The notes under the pieces: generated by a model | The model's input: the letters and a program-made list of their open reading frames with translations, nothing else | Database searches by the model: none | What the model was told of the DNA's origin: nothing | Virus record (IMG/VR): IMGVR_UViG_3300043313_001360 | Coordinates: 1 to 32,186 of that record | Source of the DNA: a virus | Direction: 5' to 3' (one strand) | Length of the DNA: 32,186 nt | Part shown: positions 28,328-32,186 of the stretch, piece by piece | Position numbering within the stretch: the stretch's first letter is position 1 | Layout of the letters: each line of letters starts with the position of its first letter | Made by a program: the position numbers and the translations under genes

Positions 28328-31035
28328 CAGTTGGTCCTCGCCATGCGCGTCTTCATCTGCTGCTCCAGTTGGTCGGCCAGCAGGGTGGCCGTCCGGCGCA
28401 CGTCGATGCCACCCTGGCCGCTGCCGCCCTCGATCTTGAACGTGTTGTTGAACATCACCGGGGCCTGCCGGGCTGCCCCCAGGGTCGGGGACATCATGGC
28501 GGCGTACTCCACATCACCGATGTCACCTGCACCGTGCACGGGCGTGCTGAGGAAGGAGTCGGCCGAGCCCTGGCTGATGTTGGGCAGATCCCCCCACGTG
28601 TAGAAGTTGTTGACCGCCGACTTCCATGCGGAGAAGCTGGCGTCGCTCATCAGGTTGGCTCGCATGGCCGACGTGTTGTCCTGGTTGAGCAACTTGGTCG
28701 TGTACTGCACACCGGTGGGCCAGTCCGGGTAGTTCTCCACGCCCTGTCGGTTGTGCTTGTTGGGGAAGTCGCCGCCCATCGAGTTGAACGGGTTGAAGTC
28801 GCTGGTGTTGCCCTCACCCTTGGCCACCATGGCCAGCTTCTGGAGGTTGTTGCGGGTGATCGGTGCGCCCAGGGCCTGCAACACCTGGGTGTAGAACGCC
28901 TCCAGGCTCGTGGCACCACCGACGCCGACAGCCCCGCCGGTGACGCCTCCCATGAGACCTCCGGTAGCGGTGCCACCCATGCCGCCTGCTGCGCCCGCTG
29001 CGGCACCGGACAGGGCTCGGTTGATCAGGTTGCCGTACCAGCCACCACCGGCGTTCACCCCGGTGGCCAGGCCCCCGGCGAGCGAGGCGTTGTTGGCGGC
29101 GTTGACGAGCCCGCCGTAGGTGTCCCGGTAGGCCAGACGGTCACGGTCGGTCTCGCCGCCAGCGAAGACGCCCATGAGGGCCTGGAGGAGCAGGGAGCTA
29201 CCCGAGCCGACGGCCTTGATCTGCTCGTCCGGAGTGCTCACGCCCATCATGCTCCCGAAGAAGGAGCCGAACAGATCCTTCATCGTCGTGCCGATCTGCG
29301 TGCCCAGGAGGCTCTTGATGGCCTCTCCGGCACCGCCGGTCCCGAGCAGGTCCAAGATGCCCTCACCGATACCTGGGTCACCGATGTCGCCCATGCCCAC
29401 GTGCCACGGCTCGCCGTGGCTGATGCCGGACTTGAGGCCGAACCGCTTGGCGTTGCGGGAGATCCAGCCGTACTCGCTGGACGGTCCGAGGTCTGCCGCC
29501 ATACCCCTGGTATGGGCCGACGGTCGTCCCGAGACCCGGCCCACGCCCTTGCGCTTCAAGCGCTGCTGGGTGCCCAGGTCCCGGAAGCCGCTGTTCATCC
29601 GGATCCGAGGGTTGGCAGCCATCATGGCGTCGACGCGCTTGCGGGCGTCGGGGTGCATGCCTGCCGTCGAGGTGCCGCCCAGTGGGCCGTAGTCCCCAAC
29701 GTCCCCCACATCACCGGACCCGAGCAACTGACCGAGCCCGGCACCCCAGCCCGCCACGCCAGCGATGCCTGCACCGATGTTGGTGCGCTCGGCAAGCTGC
29801 ATCAGGATCTCTTCCATGGTGTCGGGCATGTACTGCATGTACGACAGCGCACCCGTGGACATGGCGTTGGGCAGAGCGGCGTTGAGCAGGTGGCCCATCA
29901 ACTCGTTGAAGAACGTGTTGGCCTGCTCCTTGTTGGCGTAGGCCCCGCCCATCTGACCGGCCAGGCGGAAGCCCGTGCGGGTCTGTGCCGCCGACGCCTG
30001 GAGCTTGTTGAAGGCCACCGACTCGGTGACCGAGGCCCGGTCAGTGAACAGCTTGTCGGAGGACCCGGTCGATGTGGACTTGGCCATGGCGTAGGACCAG
30101 AAGTAGCTCTTCATGTCCGGCGTCACGCCGTTGGCCGACAGCCAGGCGTCGATGTTCGAGCCCGGGAAGTTCTGGCTCATCAACTCGCCGTAGCTGAACG
30201 GCTTGCCACGGTCGCCACCTGGTCGCAGGTTGGCCAACCACTTGAGGATCCCGTCGGCCCACTCGCTGATGGACTTCTGACGGTTGCCCGCACCGACCAT
30301 CGAGAAGGCACCGCCGGTCAGCATCATCGACGACTGCGCGGCCCCGACGTTGGCTGCCTGGCTACCGACCATGCCCGCCAACGAGCCGACGTCGACACCT
30401 GGCGTCATCCGCTGGGCCTGGAACACCGAGCGCAAGAAGCCCTCCATGCGGGGACCGCCACCGCCCTGCCACAGGCCCGGAGCGTTGGGGCCCTGAGCAT
30501 TCCAGTTGATCCCGGCACCCACCTGGCTGCCGACGTTCATGAGGTTGATGAGGTCGGCCGGGTTGCCGCCCAGCACGTTGCCGAACTGCCCGGCGAGCAT
30601 GCCCATCATGGGCGTGGTGCCCATGCCGGTGGCGAACGACTGCTGAGCCAGACCGGCCGACGCCTGGAGGGCGAGGTTGCGGTTGTCGCTGATGGCCCCA
30701 CGCATGAAGCGGGTCGGGAACATCAGCAGGTCCCGTTGCCAACCCTGCTGGCCCGAGCCGAACATGGCCGAGACGATCCCGCCGCTGCTGCCGGTACCAC
30801 CACCGCCGGTGCCACCGGAGACGGCCGAGGTCACCTTGCTGAACGCCGAGGCGTACGACGATGCGTTCTGGGTGAACTTGCTCATCGTCTGCTGGAGCGA
30901 GCCCATCACCGAGTTGAAGGCGGCGACCTGCGCCGTGGCCTGGGAGAGACCCTGGATGTTGATGGCCGTCTGGCCACCGATGGCCCCGTAGGCGCGACCG
31001 CCTACGGCATCACTCTCGCCCGGGTCGTTAGACAC
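28327..31035 (-). CDS. Tape measure protein with M15 D,D-carboxypeptidase and C-terminal lysozyme-like region
   Basis: A 902-residue tail length protein. The N-terminus is Ala/Gly/Ser/Gln-rich with helical, coiled-coil-like sequence (GLSQATAQVAAFNSVMGSLQQTMSKF). Near residues 480-560, MNSGFRDLGTQQRLKRKG, SAHTRGMAADLG and GEPWHVGMG supply the zinc-binding H-x6-D...H pattern of M15 (VanY-like) peptidases. The C-terminal portion (YTQVLQALGAPITRNNLQKLAMVAKGEG, FNPFNSMGG) resembles phage tail lysozyme domains. It would set tail length and cut peptidoglycan during injection. It starts at GTG 31035, overlapping the frameshift ORF. Confidence 0.9.
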   Translation of the reverse strand: MSNDPGESDAVGGRAYGAIGGQTAINIQGLSQATAQVAAFNSVMGSLQQTMSKFTQNASSYASAFSKVTSAVSGGTGGGGTGSSGGIVSAMFGSGQQGWQRDLLMFPTRFMRGAISDNRNLALQASAGLAQQSFATGMGTTPMMGMLAGQFGNVLGGNPADLINLMNVGSQVGAGINWNAQGPNAPGLWQGGGGPRMEGFLRSVFQAQRMTPGVDVGSLAGMVGSQAANVGAAQSSMMLTGGAFSMVGAGNRQKSISEWADGILKWLANLRPGGDRGKPFSYGELMSQNFPGSNIDAWLSANGVTPDMKSYFWSYAMAKSTSTGSSDKLFTDRASVTESVAFNKLQASAAQTRTGFRLAGQMGGAYANKEQANTFFNELMGHLLNAALPNAMSTGALSYMQYMPDTMEEILMQLAERTNIGAGIAGVAGWGAGLGQLLGSGDVGDVGDYGPLGGTSTAGMHPDARKRVDAMMAANPRIRMNSGFRDLGTQQRLKRKGVGRVSGRPSAHTRGMAADLGPSSEYGWISRNAKRFGLKSGISHGEPWHVGMGDIGDPGIGEGILDLLGTGGAGEAIKSLLGTQIGTTMKDLFGSFFGSMMGVSTPDEQIKAVGSGSSLLLQALMGVFAGGETDRDRLAYRDTYGGLVNAANNASLAGGLATGVNAGGGWYGNLINRALSGAAAGAAGGMGGTATGGLMGGVTGGAVGVGGATSLEAFYTQVLQALGAPITRNNLQKLAMVAKGEGNTSDFNPFNSMGGDFPNKHNRQGVENYPDWPTGVQYTTKLLNQDNTSAMRANLMSDASFSAWKSAVNNFYTWGDLPNISQGSADSFLSTPVHGAGDIGDVEYAAMMSPTLGAARQAPVMFNNTFKIEGGSGQGGIDVRRTATLLADQLEQQMKTRMARTN

Positions 31036-31177
31036 GTGCCCTCTCCCTCTTCCACTTGATCATGGCCATCCAGTAGTTCCTCTGTCGGGCTGACATGCCC
31101 CGTATCTCACTCAGTTGCCAGCCCGGGTAGTTGCTGGCGATCGCCTCGTAGGTGGCGTACAGCACCCGCTCGTCAGG
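31028..31177 (-). CDS. Frameshift extension of the tail assembly chaperone (GT-type)
   Basis: A 49-codon frame, +1 relative to the 31173-32030 gene, opening at the codons PDERVLYATYEAIASNYPGW and ending ARQRNYWMAMIKWKRERARV with a TAA overlapping the tape measure start. It lacks a good start and Shine-Dalgarno; only a GTG at 31165 is available. At the junction the upstream gene reads CAG CCC TGA C: a prolyl-tRNA slipping from CCC to CCT would read on as GAC, giving a fusion of about 334 residues. Chaperone pairs made by frameshifting just before the tape measure are widely conserved in tailed phages. Confidence 0.7.
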   Translation of the reverse strand, partial: PDERVLYATYEAIASNYPGWQLSEIRGMSARQRNYWMAMIKWKRERARV

Positions 31178-32030
31178 GCTGAAACAAGTCCGCCCAGCCG
31201 AGGGGGATCACTTGCTCCTCTCTGCATCCCACGCATTCCACGGTCACCGTCATGTCCACCTTGGGCTGGCGGCTGACGAGGGCAGCGAGGAGGCCCTGGC
31301 GATCTCGCATCGGCAACTTCCGTGCGTACAGCACGGGATCGACGACCACGGGGTCGTCGTTGACCCGCCGGATGCAGCGGCTGAGCATGATCGTGTTCTG
31401 CTCGGCCATGGTGGCGTTCTTGCGTCGGAGCGCTTCGATCTGGTCCGCACCGGTGGCTGGCCGGTACACGATCCGGTCCCCTGTGCTGGTGCGATAGTCG
31501 AATTCGGTCACCTCGATGTCGGATTCGGGCAACTCCAGCGGGAAGTCCTCGGAGAGGACCACCGTCAACTCCTGCTGCTCGTTGCACATCGGGCAGCGGT
31601 AGTTCATCGTCTTGCGGTCGCCGTAGGTCATGCGGACGATGCCGATGAACAACTGGTCCCGCTCACCAACCAGTAGCTGAGCGAGGTAACCCTGCCGCTC
31701 AGCGAGCGGCAGGGTCCCAAGCTCCAACGAACCGACTCGCACCGTGCCAAGCGCGAGGACGGTGTCGTAGATGTCGGAGACCTCCTTGACCCTGGAGATG
31801 GCCTCCTCGTCGATGCCCGTGAGTTCACGGACGGTCGTTCGCTTCTGCCAGGTCCCGGCGTGCATGAGCCCTCGTGGCAGGTCCACGTAGGGCTCGACCG
31901 ACTCCTGGATCATGGGCGTGTCGCCCACCGTCAGCGCACGGGCCTTGGTGATCTCGGTCTGCGCGTCGACGTTGTCTCTGACGAATTGTTCTACCGATTC
32001 CGTCCCCGGGGTGGGGATGGTGTCTGTCAC
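31173..32030 (-). CDS. Tail assembly chaperone with zinc-binding motifs
   Basis: A 285-residue protein between the tail tube and tape measure genes, the usual place of the tail assembly chaperone. The N-terminal half is helical (LTGIDEEAISRVKEVSDIYDTVLAL). The C-terminal half has CPMCNEQQ and CVGCREEQ (two C-x2-C pairs, likely one zinc site) flanking FDYRTSTGDRIVYRPATGADQIEALRRKNATMAEQNTIMLSRCI, a stretch typical of myovirus chaperone/baseplate proteins. It starts at GTG 32030 with GAGGAG 8 nt upstream. Its end carries the CCC-TGA-C shift site. The exact family name is inferred from position. Confidence 0.7.
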   Translation of the reverse strand: MTDTIPTPGTESVEQFVRDNVDAQTEITKARALTVGDTPMIQESVEPYVDLPRGLMHAGTWQKRTTVRELTGIDEEAISRVKEVSDIYDTVLALGTVRVGSLELGTLPLAERQGYLAQLLVGERDQLFIGIVRMTYGDRKTMNYRCPMCNEQQELTVVLSEDFPLELPESDIEVTEFDYRTSTGDRIVYRPATGADQIEALRRKNATMAEQNTIMLSRCIRRVNDDPVVVDPVLYARKLPMRDRQGLLAALVSRQPKVDMTVTVECVGCREEQVIPLGWADLFQP

Positions 32031-32044
32031 GATCAGTGCTCCTC

Positions 32045-32062
32045 AGTGTGATAGTGGGGTAT
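32045..32062. promoter_or_regulatory. Intergenic copy of the dispersed dyad
   Basis: ATAGTGGGGTAT (32051-32062) fits the ATA-N6-TAT dyad and lies between the tail tube stop and the chaperone start, where a protein bound to it could act as a roadblock or operator. Confidence 0.4.
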
Positions 32063-32186
32063 CAGGCCAACGTCTCGGACGCCGCCACCGTCCCGAAGTA
32101 GACGCCGAACCCCTCGTGGTGGACCGTCATCTGCTGGACGACGATGGCGTTGTCCGAGGCGTTGAGCCCCGAGAAGCCGACCGAGG
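32062..32186 (-). CDS. Tail tube protein, C-terminal end (partial, right edge)
   Basis: The minus-strand frame entering from the right edge reads SVGFSGLNASDNAIVVQQMTVHHEGFGVYFG, then ends TVAASETLA and TGA. The 'I-x-x-Q-x-M-T-x-x-H-E-G' ending is that of gp19-like tail tube proteins of contractile phages. It is directly followed by the chaperone gene, as expected. Only about 40 residues are visible. Confidence 0.7.
   Translation of the reverse strand, partial: SVGFSGLNASDNAIVVQQMTVHHEGFGVYFGTVAASETLA

Noticed and set aside
28369-31059. 896-codon plus-strand ORF opposite the tape measure gene
   Set aside because: It is an antisense frame shadow of a high-GC gene: low-complexity His/Val/Gly/Arg content, no domain, and no Shine-Dalgarno; the minus frame has clear tape measure and M15 motifs.

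Overview
The window is a segment of a high-GC contractile-tailed (myovirus-type) bacteriophage, almost certainly infecting an actinobacterium. The evidence is a baseplate module (gp25-, gpJ-, gpI-, gpD- and LysM/gp53-like proteins plus a gp19-like tail tube end), high GC with matching codon use, an LPxTG wall-anchor motif on one product, and many genes whose -10-like box lies only 6-7 nt before the start codon, as in leaderless actinobacterial promoters. Long antisense ORFs are by-products of high GC and were ignored.

Layout. (1) 1-10832, minus strand: replication and DNA metabolism. It holds the 3'-5' exonuclease end of a family A DNA polymerase (cut by the window edge), a gp32-like ssDNA-binding protein, several small zinc/HTH/RHH proteins, an SNF2-type helicase overlapping a D12-class adenine methyltransferase, a CHC2/TOPRIM primase, a DnaB-like helicase and an HTH protein that may be the initiator or loader. 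(2) 10983-12417: a small acidic plus-strand gene, and a minus-strand pair (tiny membrane peptide and a large protein of unknown function). (3) 12490-18911, plus strand: an accessory block with a membrane protein, a SAP-like acidic protein, a tandem array of six Y-RNA-like noncoding RNAs (13943-14694), a full-length Ro60/Rsr (TROVE + vWA) protein, a small membrane protein, a secreted protein and a Thr-rich LPxTG surface protein. (4) 18912-32186, minus strand, read right to left: tail tube end, tail chaperone with a probable +1 frameshift, tape measure with an M15 peptidase, CIS-tube/NlpC-P60 protein, LysM-like protein, hub, gp25, gpJ, two-TM protein, gpI-like protein and a distal tail protein. 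Neighbouring genes here mostly overlap by 1-4 nt, indicating translational coupling.

The most notable system is the Ro/Y-RNA locus. Six units each start with the same 22-nt element (GGGCCGRMG, 5-6 variable bases, then SGGTTAYC), end with CTCG(A/C)C, and close with a 9-bp terminal helix, as in Ro-binding Y RNAs. Three carry a circularly permuted tRNA mimic (T arm, acceptor stem closed by a loop, D arm). The last and shortest unit contains the Shine-Dalgarno sequence of the Ro gene in its terminal helix, suggesting that Ro regulates its own translation. A second notable pattern is a dispersed dyad, SATAS-N4-STATS, found about every 1-4 kb and mostly inside genes where it forces rare codons; it may be a stoperator-like or DNA-organising site.
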